From contig JAQTOL010000260.1 in assembly GCA_028748945.1 (NCBI GenBank), positions 1 to 5,311 on the forward strand: a stretch of DNA of 5,311 bases. The letters run 5' to 3'. Position 1 is the first letter of the stretch. Each line of letters starts with the position of its first letter. This DNA is from Paludibacter sp. GTDB taxonomy: Bacteria; Bacteroidota; Bacteroidia; Bacteroidales; Paludibacteraceae. The notes under the pieces were generated by a model, which worked only from the letters and a program-made list of their open reading frames with translations, was not told where the DNA came from and made no database searches. A program made the translations under genes and the position numbers. Below are positions 1-5,311 of this stretch, in pieces.

Positions 1-433
1 AAATTTCAAGCATGTCAAGCGTTCTTTGATAACAAAGTGCGTTACCAATATGATTGGTTTCTTTTAGTTTTCGTATCTGATTTTCGAAGAAATGTTTAAC
101 TTTGCCTTGCTTTGAACGATTCAGGAATGCATCTTCAAATTGGTTTAATGTCCAGTCGATTTTGTTGCGGTCAAAATCATCAATGACAGCTTTTGCTTTT
201 GTTTCCTGGGCATTAAGAAAAGCATTGTTCTCAACAAAATCAGGATGTACTAAAATGCCTTTCTTCTTTTTTTCATTGTAACGACCAAACTGCTCATCCC
301 ATTGTTCAGGAAGAGCAGAAATACCCAGAGAAATGTACTTGACTTTTCGGTCCTTGGTAATACGTAAGAAAACTGAGAATTCACCGCTGTTTAATGTTTT
401 GTGTGTCCACAAAATGACTTTGTAGTTTTTCAT
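1..433 (-). CDS. Tyrosine-type site-specific integrase, N-terminal part (cut by left window edge)
   Basis: The reading frame opens at the ATG at 433 (MKNYKVILW...) and runs off the left edge after 144 residues with no stop. Residues 1 to about 85 resemble the arm-type DNA-binding domain of Bacteroidota phage/transposon integrases: a short beta-rich start (KVILWTHKTLNSGEFSVFLRI), then the 'YISLGI...PEQWDE' segment and a lysine-rich loop at 54-58. From about residue 92 a helical segment (DWTLNQFEDAFLN, then helices to 144) looks like the start of the SAM-like core-binding domain. The catalytic domain (R...HxxR...Y) would lie left of the window and cannot be checked. Family enzymes recombine attP with a chromosomal attB. 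The adjacent tRNA-Pro fragment on its upstream side supports that role. No Shine-Dalgarno or convincing promoter was seen upstream. The family call rests on recalled domain appearance, not a search. Confidence 0.85.
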   Translation of the reverse strand, partial: MKNYKVILWTHKTLNSGEFSVFLRITKDRKVKYISLGISALPEQWDEQFGRYNEKKKKGILVHPDFVENNAFLNAQETKAKAVIDDFDRNKIDWTLNQFEDAFLNRSKQGKVKHFFENQIRKLKETNHIGNALCYQRTLDMLEI

Positions 434-622
434 TGTATTGGGTTTTATAAATTGAATACCGCATTCTTTAGCTAAGAGCATAAAATCAGGGTAAAACAAT
501 GGTAAAACATTTTGCCTAAATCAATACAAAAATGGCTATTTTTGGTATTTTATTAGTAGTTGATTTTCAATACAAATATACACAAATACAATGGATTACC
601 AAAAAATATTACACATTATTTG
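434..622. other. Putative attachment-site arm region between integrase and tRNA fragment
   Basis: This AT-rich non-coding strip separates the integrase start from the tRNA fragment. It contains GGTAAAACA at 490-498 and 501-509, which is an 11-base unit in tandem. TCAATACAAA occurs at 521-530 and 567-576. TTTTTGGTA at 539-547 is inverted as TACCAAAAA at 597-605. The heptamer CAATACA recurs inverted at 434-440. Integrases with an N-terminal arm-binding domain bind repeated short sites flanking the crossover, so these are candidates for such sites. That role is inferred from position and repetition alone, and AT-richness makes some chance repeats likely. No coding region here is convincing. Confidence 0.45.
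490..511. repeat. Tandem 11-base repeat (GGTAAAACAWT, two copies)
   Basis: The two units at 490-500 and 501-511 differ at one position (GGTAAAACAAT and GGTAAAACATT). They lie 57 bases upstream of the integrase start and about 110 bases from the tRNA fragment. They are candidate arm-type integrase sites or an operator for the integrase gene; the sequence alone cannot separate these. Confidence 0.5.
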
Positions 623-669
623 CTGGTCTGGGGGACCAGTGGTCGCAAGTTCGAATCTTGTCATCCCGA
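623..669 (+). tRNA. tRNA-Pro(GGG), 3' fragment only; attachment-site remnant
   Basis: The anticodon arm is CTGGT (623-627), loop CTGGGGG (628-634, anticodon GGG at 630-632) and ACCAG (635-639). A five-base variable loop follows (640-644). The T-arm is GCAAG (645-649), loop TTCGAAT (650-656) and CTTGT (657-661), with one G-U pair. The 3' acceptor strand is CATCCCG (662-668), with discriminator A669 and no encoded CCA. All spacings fit a canonical tRNA, and GGG reads proline codons. The D-arm and the 5' acceptor strand (which should read CGGGATG) are absent: the bases before 623 are unrelated AT-rich sequence. The fragment is therefore not a working tRNA gene. With an integrase next door, the best reading is one end of an element inserted in the tRNA anticodon region. 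The intact tRNA-Pro should sit at the element's other end, left of the window. Confidence 0.88.
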
Positions 670-680
670 CTGCTAATTAT

Positions 681-713
681 AAAAGACTTACATGAGAGTG
701 TAGGTCTTTTTTT
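681..713. terminator. Intrinsic terminator, probably bidirectional
   Basis: AAAAGACTTACA (681-692) pairs with TGTAGGTCTTTT (699-710) over 12 pairs, one of them G-U, around a six-base loop, and three further T residues follow. On the plus strand it sits 11 bases after the tRNA 3' end and was presumably the original terminator of the tRNA-Pro gene. Read on the minus strand, the same stem ends in TCTTTT, so it could also stop transcripts coming from the lyase gene. Confidence 0.8.
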
Positions 714-731
714 ATGTAATCATAGTACAAG

Positions 732-758
732 ATGTCTGTCACAGGCTGTGAAAGACAT
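732..758. other. Imperfect inverted repeat / possible second terminator
   Basis: ATGTCT, a mismatched G738, then TCACA (739-743) pair with TGTGA (747-751), a mismatched A752, then AGACAT, around the loop GGC. A run of seven T starts at 766, eight bases past the stem, which is far for a standard terminator. It may be a backup terminator or a protein-binding site between the tRNA remnant and the end of the lyase gene. Confidence 0.35.
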
Positions 759-833
759 AATGTTATTTTTTTAGTTTTATAAGATGCTGCTTTCAGTTCA
801 ATTCCCGAAAACAGAAATTAAACCCTTTTATTA

Positions 834-2849
834 TTATTTTAAAAGAACTAACTTACCTGTAAATACTGATTTTTTTGTTTTTACAGAATAGAAATAAATT
901 CCGGGTGCGCAATCTATCGGTTTCCATACAAATTGTTGCTTTCCGGCAGTAATTGCTCCGCTATAGATGGTTTCCAGTTGTTTGCCCTGAATGTCATACA
1001 ATTGTATATTAACATCATCCTCGCCGGTTGCATTTAACTCAATGGTAGTTTGATCTTTGAATGGATTTGGATAAGCAAATGCTGCAAGGCTGTTATTGTA
1101 TTTTAAGCTGTTTAAGCCTGACAATAAACCTCCGGCCTCCAGTTTAATGCAGTCGTAAATCACGCCGCCGCGATTTCCTAAATTGCTTATCGTAAACTTA
1201 ACCGTATTTTGCCCGACAACAAGCACTGATGCCGGAAATGTAAGTGTTTTTAGACCGTGTTTTCCACCCAACACAGCACTTCGATACACACTGGCATCGT
1301 TCAAAAAAGACCAGGTAGTTTTTTTTACACCATTGACATACACATCTACATTCGGAGAATTTCCAACTCCTGCAATGGATGCAGTAAGTAATGCATTCCC
1401 AGTCTGAACTTTCGGGTTATTGAAAGTTACGGTCCAGGTTCCTGTTTTTGTTTGTGCGTAATACCAGTCATTTTCCGGTTTACTGGTTCCAATAATATAA
1501 TTCAGGTTTGCAGGTGGAAGGTTATAAAGTCCGTATTGACGAATGGTATCGCTGAAATGAAATCCGGTGCTCATGCGGTCGTTCTCACCAATCATCCAAA
1601 GCATATTCTCATACTTTGTCGGATGCCACTGAACCGTATCCAGTTTAGTTGTCAATCCGGATACTACCCGATTGTCAACAGAAAGTTCATCGGTTACTTC
1701 GCCGGTAGTTGCATAAGCATATAAAGTGTATGTTCCTGCACGCACATGGTCAATACTGTAATTACCGTCTTTATCAGTCAGTCCCCAATAAATATATTGT
1801 TTGCCCTGTTCATATACATCACTACCGGGTTGTGCCAGTACTACCTGTATTTTCTCTTTATTGAGTCCGGGGGTGATATTGATATTACCGCTTACCGTGG
1901 TTCTGTCAAGAGGATACAACGGATTTGTCAGCCACTGAAAAGGCCATTGCACTTTTTGAACAGCAACCTGGCTTTTAGCATCAGCAATCATGTCAGCATA
2001 ACTATTTCCTGCGTTTAAATAGATAAAAAACGGTCCGTATATTTTTTCATCTCCATTTCTAAACGTTTGCGCAGAAGCTCCCATATGTTCACCCTGAAGC
2101 ATTTGCAAAACCAGAGGAGTAGTATTAGTAGTATGGACGGTTAATTCCTGTTTCATTGGACCACCGTTTACATACTCATGACTAACCGGTATGGCCCAGA
2201 CACCTTCATTTGTTGACATTATACCGTGCACGCTATCCTGTACTATATAATTGGTCCAGTTGTATTTGGTATAAATAGTTCCGTCAGGTAACTGATAAGT
2301 GGCATCCATAATGGGAGTAGCATTCACTGCAGCCATAACTGCAACTGAGGGTAACTGTCCCTGCATCCTGTCAGAAACATATCCGTATGTAAAAAGAGAT
2401 GGATTGACGCGGTAAACAATACGCATTTCGCGCACTTTTGTTCCCGGATTCGTTCCTTTCACTGTTACGTAAGTATATATTCCGCTCACATTTTTTCGAA
2501 GGATATATCCCTGTTCCAGAATAATCGGGCCGGTAGTTCTTGAATACACTACTTCGGCATATTCGTTGTTTTGTTTTTCAATGCGTATGGCATTCGGTCC
2601 AAAAGCTTTATTACTTGCTGAGTCGGTATAATCGAGGTAAAATTTACCGCCACTGGCTAAATTTTTACCGTTAAAATTCAGTGAAGTCAGCATTCCGCTA
2701 CTGGCAATGCCAATAGTAACAATTCCATTTGACATAGTAGCTGTACGGGCTGTAGCATCAATGCTGGCTGTCACATCCGATTGAGCGCTTACCCGGGTCG
2801 ACAATACGATTAAAAAAGAGAGTATAAAGAGTTTTAGAATTTTAGGCAT
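834..2849 (-). CDS. Secreted rhamnogalacturonan lyase, polysaccharide lyase family 4, with type IX sorting domain
   Basis: This 671-residue protein would cleave rhamnogalacturonan I of pectin by beta-elimination at Rha-alpha-1,4-GalA bonds, outside the cell or on its surface. Residues 1-22 are a signal peptide (MPKILKLF...RVSA, cleavage likely before Q23). About 24-300 is the catalytic beta-sandwich. Lys195 (IYTKYNW) and His255 (GEHMG) lie 60 residues apart, the same spacing as catalytic Lys150/His210 of the Aspergillus aculeatus PL4 enzyme. About 316-395 is the fibronectin III-like domain (YIYWGLTDKDGNYSI...AGTYTLYAYA), about 405-575 the carbohydrate-binding-like domain, and about 589-671 a type IX sorting domain (YPNPF at 593-597, GIYFYSV near 650). 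The frame could open at 2921, but the 24 extra codons overlap a good promoter and precede the signal peptide, so the ATG at 2849 is chosen. No SusC/SusD genes adjoin it. Family assignment is from recognised motifs; activity is inferred. Confidence 0.9.
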   Translation of the reverse strand: MPKILKLFILSFLIVLSTRVSAQSDVTASIDATARTATMSNGIVTIGIASSGMLTSLNFNGKNLASGGKFYLDYTDSASNKAFGPNAIRIEKQNNEYAEVVYSRTTGPIILEQGYILRKNVSGIYTYVTVKGTNPGTKVREMRIVYRVNPSLFTYGYVSDRMQGQLPSVAVMAAVNATPIMDATYQLPDGTIYTKYNWTNYIVQDSVHGIMSTNEGVWAIPVSHEYVNGGPMKQELTVHTTNTTPLVLQMLQGEHMGASAQTFRNGDEKIYGPFFIYLNAGNSYADMIADAKSQVAVQKVQWPFQWLTNPLYPLDRTTVSGNINITPGLNKEKIQVVLAQPGSDVYEQGKQYIYWGLTDKDGNYSIDHVRAGTYTLYAYATTGEVTDELSVDNRVVSGLTTKLDTVQWHPTKYENMLWMIGENDRMSTGFHFSDTIRQYGLYNLPPANLNYIIGTSKPENDWYYAQTKTGTWTVTFNNPKVQTGNALLTASIAGVGNSPNVDVYVNGVKKTTWSFLNDASVYRSAVLGGKHGLKTLTFPASVLVVGQNTVKFTISNLGNRGGVIYDCIKLEAGGLLSGLNSLKYNNSLAAFAYPNPFKDQTTIELNATGEDDVNIQLYDIQGKQLETIYSGAITAGKQQFVWKPIDCAPGIYFYSVKTKKSVFTGKLVLLK

Positions 2850-2881
2850 AACAAAGTAATTTTGGTGACTAATTAAATATT

Positions 2882-2970
2882 TGGCAAAGATATAATCAAT
2901 CAACAGTTTCAAAGGCTGCAAATTGATATAAAGTATGCATTATTTGATAGAAAAGCATCCTGGCAAAGAT
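2882..2970. repeat. Direct decamer repeat TGGCAAAGAT in the divergent intergenic region
   Basis: TGGCAAAGAT occurs at 2882-2891 and again at 2961-2970, 79 bases apart in the same orientation. The first copy overlaps the -7 element of the lyase promoter when read on the minus strand (ATCTTTGCCA). The second could be a weaker upstream promoter (GATCTTTG) or a binding site shared with the first. The function is unknown. Confidence 0.4.
2885..2913 (-). promoter_or_regulatory. Bacteroidota-type promoter of the PL4 lyase gene
   Basis: On the minus strand TTTG (2913-2910) is followed after 17 bases by TATCTTTG (2892-2885), an exact match to the Bacteroidota -7 consensus TAnnTTTG with a -33 TTTG. 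Transcription would begin around 2875-2880, giving a leader of roughly 25-30 bases before the ATG at 2849. This placement argues against translation from 2921. No Shine-Dalgarno is visible in the leader, which is usual in this phylum. Confidence 0.65.
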
Positions 2971-3038
2971 CCCGGTTGTGGATTTATAATACAATTGAGA
3001 AATATTTTGTTCTTCTTTTTTCTCTCAGTTTTTTTTTG

Positions 3039-3046
3039 TTACTTTG
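3039..3046 (+). promoter_or_regulatory. Possible -7 element for the PspC-domain gene
   Basis: TTACTTTG matches TAnnTTTG except at the second base and lies 30 bases before the ATG at 3077. The nearest upstream TTTG outside the T-tract (3006-3009) is 29 bases away, too far for a normal -33 element. A long T-tract (about 3029-3037) lies just upstream and may help as an upstream element. Support is weak. Confidence 0.35.
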
Positions 3047-3076
3047 TTTTCAATATTAACCCAACATCATAATAGT

Positions 3077-3268
3077 ATGAATAAGAAACTAAAACGCTCC
3101 AGAAATCAACTCGTGGCAGGTGTTTGTGCCGGAATTGCAGATTATTTTGAATGGGATCCTACCCTGGTAAGAGTTGCTTATGCTCTGCTTTCGATCTTTT
3201 CGGCTGGTTTCCCCGGTTTGGTTTTGTATATAATTTTGTGGATTATAATGCCCTTGTCGGACGAGTGA
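3077..3268 (+). CDS. Small PspC-domain membrane protein
   Basis: The 63-residue protein has the PspC pattern almost end to end: a basic start (MNKKLKRSRN), then QLVAGVCAGIADYFEWDPTLVR at 11-32, then a hydrophobic stretch about 33-58 (VAYALLSIFSAG...LYIILWIIMP) that would form one or two inner-membrane segments. In enterobacteria PspC is a membrane partner in the phage-shock envelope-stress response. Stand-alone PspC-domain proteins of this size are common in Bacteroidota, and their role is not defined here. The frame can be extended upstream to a TTG at 3044, but that TTG sits inside the promoter-like TTACTTTG, so ATG 3077 is preferred. No pspA, pspB or pspF neighbours appear. It is divergent from the lyase gene and 352 bases upstream of uvrB. 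Confidence 0.88.
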   Translation: MNKKLKRSRNQLVAGVCAGIADYFEWDPTLVRVAYALLSIFSAGFPGLVLYIILWIIMPLSDE

Positions 3269-3347
3269 AAACAATTTTCTTATAATACCTGAACTCACGA
3301 CAATCGGAAATCCTCAAATAATTACAATCCCGTTTCATTTTTATTTG

Positions 3348-3373
3348 AACTGTTTATTCATTAAACTGTTTAA
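3348..3373. repeat. Direct repeat AACTGTTTA, second copy within a palindrome
   Basis: AACTGTTTA occurs at 3348-3356 and 3364-3372, a 16-base period. The second copy is part of the palindrome TTAAAC-T-GTTTAA (3361-3373). It is AT-rich and short, so chance is possible; a repressor or activator site is an alternative. Confidence 0.3.
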
Positions 3374-3392
3374 AAGCTTAGATGTTTAGTCG

Positions 3393-3422
3393 TTGAAGTT
3401 TCATTCAATTCAGAAACTTCAA
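3393..3422. other. Hairpin with perfect 10-bp stem
   Basis: TTGAAGTTTC (3393-3402) pairs perfectly with GAAACTTCAA (3413-3422) around a ten-base loop. No T-tract follows on either strand, so it is not a classical intrinsic terminator, although it lies 125 bases after the PspC-domain gene and could mark the 3' end of that transcript. Confidence 0.45.
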
Positions 3423-3470
3423 ACTTCTATTATTTGCTGTTTGCTTACTAAAAGCTACTTCTATTTCAAA

Positions 3471-3490
3471 CCCTGACAGGGACTTCGTCC
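3471..3490. repeat. CCCTGACAGGG palindrome with adjoining small hairpin
   Basis: CCCT-GAC-AGGG at 3471-3481 is a perfect 4-bp inverted repeat with a three-base loop, followed directly by GGAC-TTC-GTCC (3480-3490). Similar CCTGACAGGG/CCTGTCAGGG words are, from memory, frequent in intergenic DNA of this phylum, so this may be a dispersed repeat remnant. A genome-wide count would decide. Confidence 0.35.
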
Positions 3491-3552
3491 GCAAAGAGGT
3501 TGATCAAGATTAGTTTCATTTTATTTTCAGATTGGTATTTCCTCCACGATAG

Positions 3553-3570
3553 CCCCGATAGCCATCGGGG
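3553..3570. repeat. REP-like palindrome CCCCGAT-AGCC-ATCGGGG
   Basis: CCCCGAT (3553-3559) pairs perfectly with ATCGGGG (3564-3570) around the loop AGCC. It stands out as GC-rich within an AT-rich spacer. The word GATAGCC is also duplicated at 3548-3554 and 3557-3563. Close variants (CCCGATAGCTATCGGG) are, from memory, abundant dispersed palindromes in Bacteroidota genomes, so a REP-type element is the likely reading. No T-tract follows, which argues against a terminator. Confidence 0.55.
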
Positions 3571-3584
3571 GGACTGTAATGCTA

Positions 3585-3619
3585 AACTACCAACTATAAA
3601 CTATTAACCACCAACTTAA
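3585..3619 (+). repeat. Five phased 7-base units (consensus AACTANN) immediately before the uvrB start
   Basis: The units are AACTACC, AACTATA, AACTATT, AACCACC and AACTTAA, back to back, ending one base before the GTG. The whole stretch 3582-3620 has no G on the plus strand, so as RNA it would be essentially unstructured. It may be a decayed low-complexity repeat, or a single-stranded leader favouring ribosome entry where no Shine-Dalgarno exists. Confidence 0.6.
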
Positions 3620-3620
3620 A

Positions 3621-5311
3621 GTGCCTTTTAAACTCACATCTCCCTTTCTACCAACCGGTGATCAACCCGAAGCTATCAAACAACTGGTGGAAGGACTGAA
3701 CACGGACATGCCGTTTCAGACTTTGTTAGGTGTTACCGGTTCAGGAAAAACATTTACCATTGCCAATGTTGTGCAACAAGTGCAGCGTCCCACTTTAATT
3801 TTAAGTCATAATAAAACGCTGGCTGCTCAATTGTACAGCGAGTTTAAAGCGTTCTTTCCCGAAAATGCGGTTGAATATTTTGTTTCGTACTACGATTACT
3901 ACCAACCCGAAGCCTATTTGCCGGTTAGTGATGTCTATATTGAAAAAGATCTGGCAATCAATCAGGAGATTGAAAAACTTCGATTGGCAACTACTTCTGC
4001 ATTATTGTCGGGCAGGAGGGATGTGCTGGTTGTTTCGTCCGTCTCGTGTATTTACGGAATGGGAAATCCGGATGATTTTAGCAGCAATGTGGTTGAAATT
4101 CAAAAAGGACAGAAAGTAGTCCGAAATGCTTTTCTGCGTACTTTGGTGGATATTTTGTATACGCGTAATGAAATAGAACTGAACCGGGGTAATTTCCGCG
4201 TGAAGGGCGACACGGTGGATATTTTTCTGGCGTACGCCGATTTTGTTTTACGGGTTGCGTTTTGGGGAGATGAAATTGAAGAAATTCAAACTGTTGATCC
4301 GATAAATTTCAGAATTATTGAAAGCTTTGAATCGTATAAAATTTATCCTGCCAGCATTTTTGTAACAACGAAAGAAGCAATTGCCAATGCCATTCAAATG
4401 ATAGAGGCGGATATGAACAGACAGGTGGATTATTTTCGTTCGATCGGTAAGAATTATGAAGCCAAACGTATTTACGAACGGGTAAATTATGATATTGAAA
4501 TGATTAAGGAGCTGGGCTATTGCTCCGGAATTGAAAATTATTCCCGTTATTTCGATGGAAGAGAAGCGGGTATGCGACCGTTCTGCCTGCTTGACTATTT
4601 TCCCAAAGATTTTTTGATGGTCATTGACGAAAGTCACGTTTCCATTTCGCAAATTCGCGCAATGTATGGTGGAGATTCGGCACGTAAACAAAACCTGGTG
4701 GATTATGGGTTCCGTTTACCTTCTGCCAAAGATAACCGTCCGTTGAAATTTGAAGAATTTGAGGAACTTGCACCCCAAACCATTTATGTAAGTGCCACTC
4801 CGGCCGATTACGAACTGGCAAAAAGTGAAGGGGTTGTGGTCGATCAGCTTATCCGCCCGACCGGTTTATTGGATCCAATCATCGATGTACGTCCAAGCCT
4901 GAATCAGATTGACGATTTACTGGAAGAAATCACGCTGCGAACTGAAAAGAAAGAGCGTACGCTGGTTACTACATTAACTAAACGAATGGCAGAGGAACTG
5001 ACGGATTATCTGGCCAAGATGGGTGTGCGCTGTAACTACATTCACTCTGATGTAGAAACGCTTGACCGTGTTAAGATAATGGAAGATTTGAGACGTGGGG
5101 TGTACGATGTATTGATTGGAGTTAACCTGTTGCGTGAAGGACTGGACTTACCCGAGGTTTCGTTAGTGGCAATTCTGGATGCCGATAAAGAAGGATTTCT
5201 CCGGTCGCACAGGTCACTGACTCAAACTGCCGGTCGTGCTGCCCGAAACCTGAATGGTAGAGTTATCATGTATGCTGATAAAATAACAGACAGCATGGCT
5301 AAAACCATTTC
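3621..5311 (+). CDS. uvrB: UvrB, excision nuclease ABC subunit B (C-terminus cut by right window edge)
   Basis: UvrB is the damage-verifying helicase-like subunit of nucleotide excision repair. It is loaded by UvrA and recruits UvrC for incision. The 563 complete codons cover most of the usual 670-680 residues. Residues 2-20 ([19 protein letters not shown]) are the typical N-terminus. Walker A is GVTGSGKT at 37-44. The damage-probing beta-hairpin starts at [11 protein letters not shown] (89-99), with Tyr90, 91, 93 and 94 present. Walker B is DESH at 336-339. YVSATP is at 389-394, RPTGLLDP at 412-419, [15 protein letters not shown] at 450-464, [12 protein letters not shown] at 502-513 and motif [11 protein letters not shown] at 535-543. 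The UVR domain that contacts UvrC lies beyond the window. The start is GTG at 3621: a TAA at 3597-3599 closes the frame upstream, and no ATG lies before the conserved PFKLTSPF. No Shine-Dalgarno is seen. No frameshift or missing catalytic residue was found. Confidence 0.97.
   Translation, partial: MPFKLTSPFLPTGDQPEAIKQLVEGLNTDMPFQTLLGVTGSGKTFTIANVVQQVQRPTLILSHNKTLAAQLYSEFKAFFPENAVEYFVSYYDYYQPEAYLPVSDVYIEKDLAINQEIEKLRLATTSALLSGRRDVLVVSSVSCIYGMGNPDDFSSNVVEIQKGQKVVRNAFLRTLVDILYTRNEIELNRGNFRVKGDTVDIFLAYADFVLRVAFWGDEIEEIQTVDPINFRIIESFESYKIYPASIFVTTKEAIANAIQMIEADMNRQVDYFRSIGKNYEAKRIYERVNYDIEMIKELGYCSGIENYSRYFDGREAGMRPFCLLDYFPKDFLMVIDESHVSISQIRAMYGGDSARKQNLVDYGFRLPSAKDNRPLKFEEFEELAPQTIYVSATPADYELAKSEGVVVDQLIRPTGLLDPIIDVRPSLNQIDDLLEEITLRTEKKERTLVTTLTKRMAEELTDYLAKMGVRCNYIHSDVETLDRVKIMEDLRRGVYDVLIGVNLLREGLDLPEVSLVAILDADKEGFLRSHRSLTQTAGRAARNLNGRVIMYADKITDSMAKTI

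Larger units (their letters stand above)
3269..3620. other. Non-coding intergenic stretch before uvrB, rich in small repeats
   Basis: No convincing coding frame was seen on either strand. The stretch holds a 9-base direct repeat, a 10-bp hairpin, a CCCTGACAGGG palindrome, a GC-rich REP-like palindrome and a 7-base repeat array, listed separately. No exact TAnnTTTG promoter for uvrB was found; TTTATTTG at 3340-3347 is one mismatch away but distant. Three GC-rich patches (about 3471-3490, 3541-3573 and around the uvrB start) contrast with the AT-rich remainder. Confidence 0.7.

Noticed and set aside
600..670. A complete working tRNA-Pro gene
   Set aside because: No D-arm and no 5' acceptor strand matching CATCCCG were found upstream of 623.
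739..751. TCACA...TGTGA as a possible CRP-type site
   Set aside because: The half-sites are in the reverse order and have only a three-base spacer, unlike the TGTGA-N6-TCACA site, so it reads better as a hairpin.
532..774. Open frame of 80 codons on the plus strand
   Set aside because: It runs across the attachment region, the tRNA fragment and the terminator hairpin; the translation resembles no protein and has no start signals.
1183..2018. Three plus-strand open frames (1183-1407, 1452-1724, 1746-2018)
   Set aside because: All lie opposite the well-supported PL4 lyase gene and show no recognisable protein character.
3089..3298. Minus-strand open frame of 69 codons
   Set aside because: It is the antisense shadow of the PspC-domain gene, which has clear family sequence.
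3865..4119. Plus-strand open frame of 84 codons
   Set aside because: It overlaps uvrB in another frame, and the uvrB frame is intact with all motifs.
4248..4821. Two minus-strand open frames (4248-4691 and 4621-4821)
   Set aside because: They are antisense to uvrB and have no family resemblance.
1..5311. CRISPR array, retron, toxin-antitoxin pair or other defence system
   Set aside because: No spaced direct repeats of CRISPR type, no reverse transcriptase and no paired small genes are present; any such cargo would be in the element left of the window.

Overview
The window looks like a chromosomal segment of a Bacteroidota bacterium, probably Bacteroidales or a near relative. Four things point there: a protein with a type IX secretion C-terminal sorting domain, a TTTG / TAnnTTTG promoter, absence of clear Shine-Dalgarno sequences, and a UvrB with the Bacteroidota-style '[11 protein letters not shown]' motif. 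A large part of the left edge is probably foreign: it holds one end of an integrated mobile element.

Layout. (1) Positions 1-433, minus strand: the N-terminal 144 residues of a tyrosine-type site-specific integrase whose catalytic domain lies beyond the left edge. (2) Positions 434-622: a non-coding strip with several short direct and inverted repeats, a plausible set of integrase-binding sites. (3) Positions 623-669: the 3' part of a tRNA-Pro(GGG) gene, from the anticodon arm to the discriminator base, with no D-arm or 5' acceptor strand. This is what remains on the far side when an element integrates into a tRNA gene, so the element should extend leftwards and the chromosome resumes here. 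(4) Positions 681-710: a strong hairpin terminator, T-flanked on both strands. (5) Positions 834-2849, minus strand: a complete secreted family PL4 rhamnogalacturonan lyase carrying a type IX sorting domain. (6) Positions 3077-3268, plus strand: a 63-residue PspC-domain membrane protein, divergent from the lyase. (7) Positions 3269-3620: a 352-base non-coding stretch with hairpins, a REP-like palindrome and an array of five 7-base units. (8) Positions 3621-5311, plus strand: uvrB, starting at GTG and cut by the right edge.

How the genes work together. They do not form one operon. The integrase and tRNA fragment define a mobile-element boundary. The lyase stands alone here, with no SusC/SusD partners, and would act outside the cell or on its surface on pectic rhamnogalacturonan I. 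The PspC protein and uvrB are separate housekeeping-type units. No new multi-gene system is visible inside the window. The best lead is the element that begins at the left edge, whose cargo is not shown.
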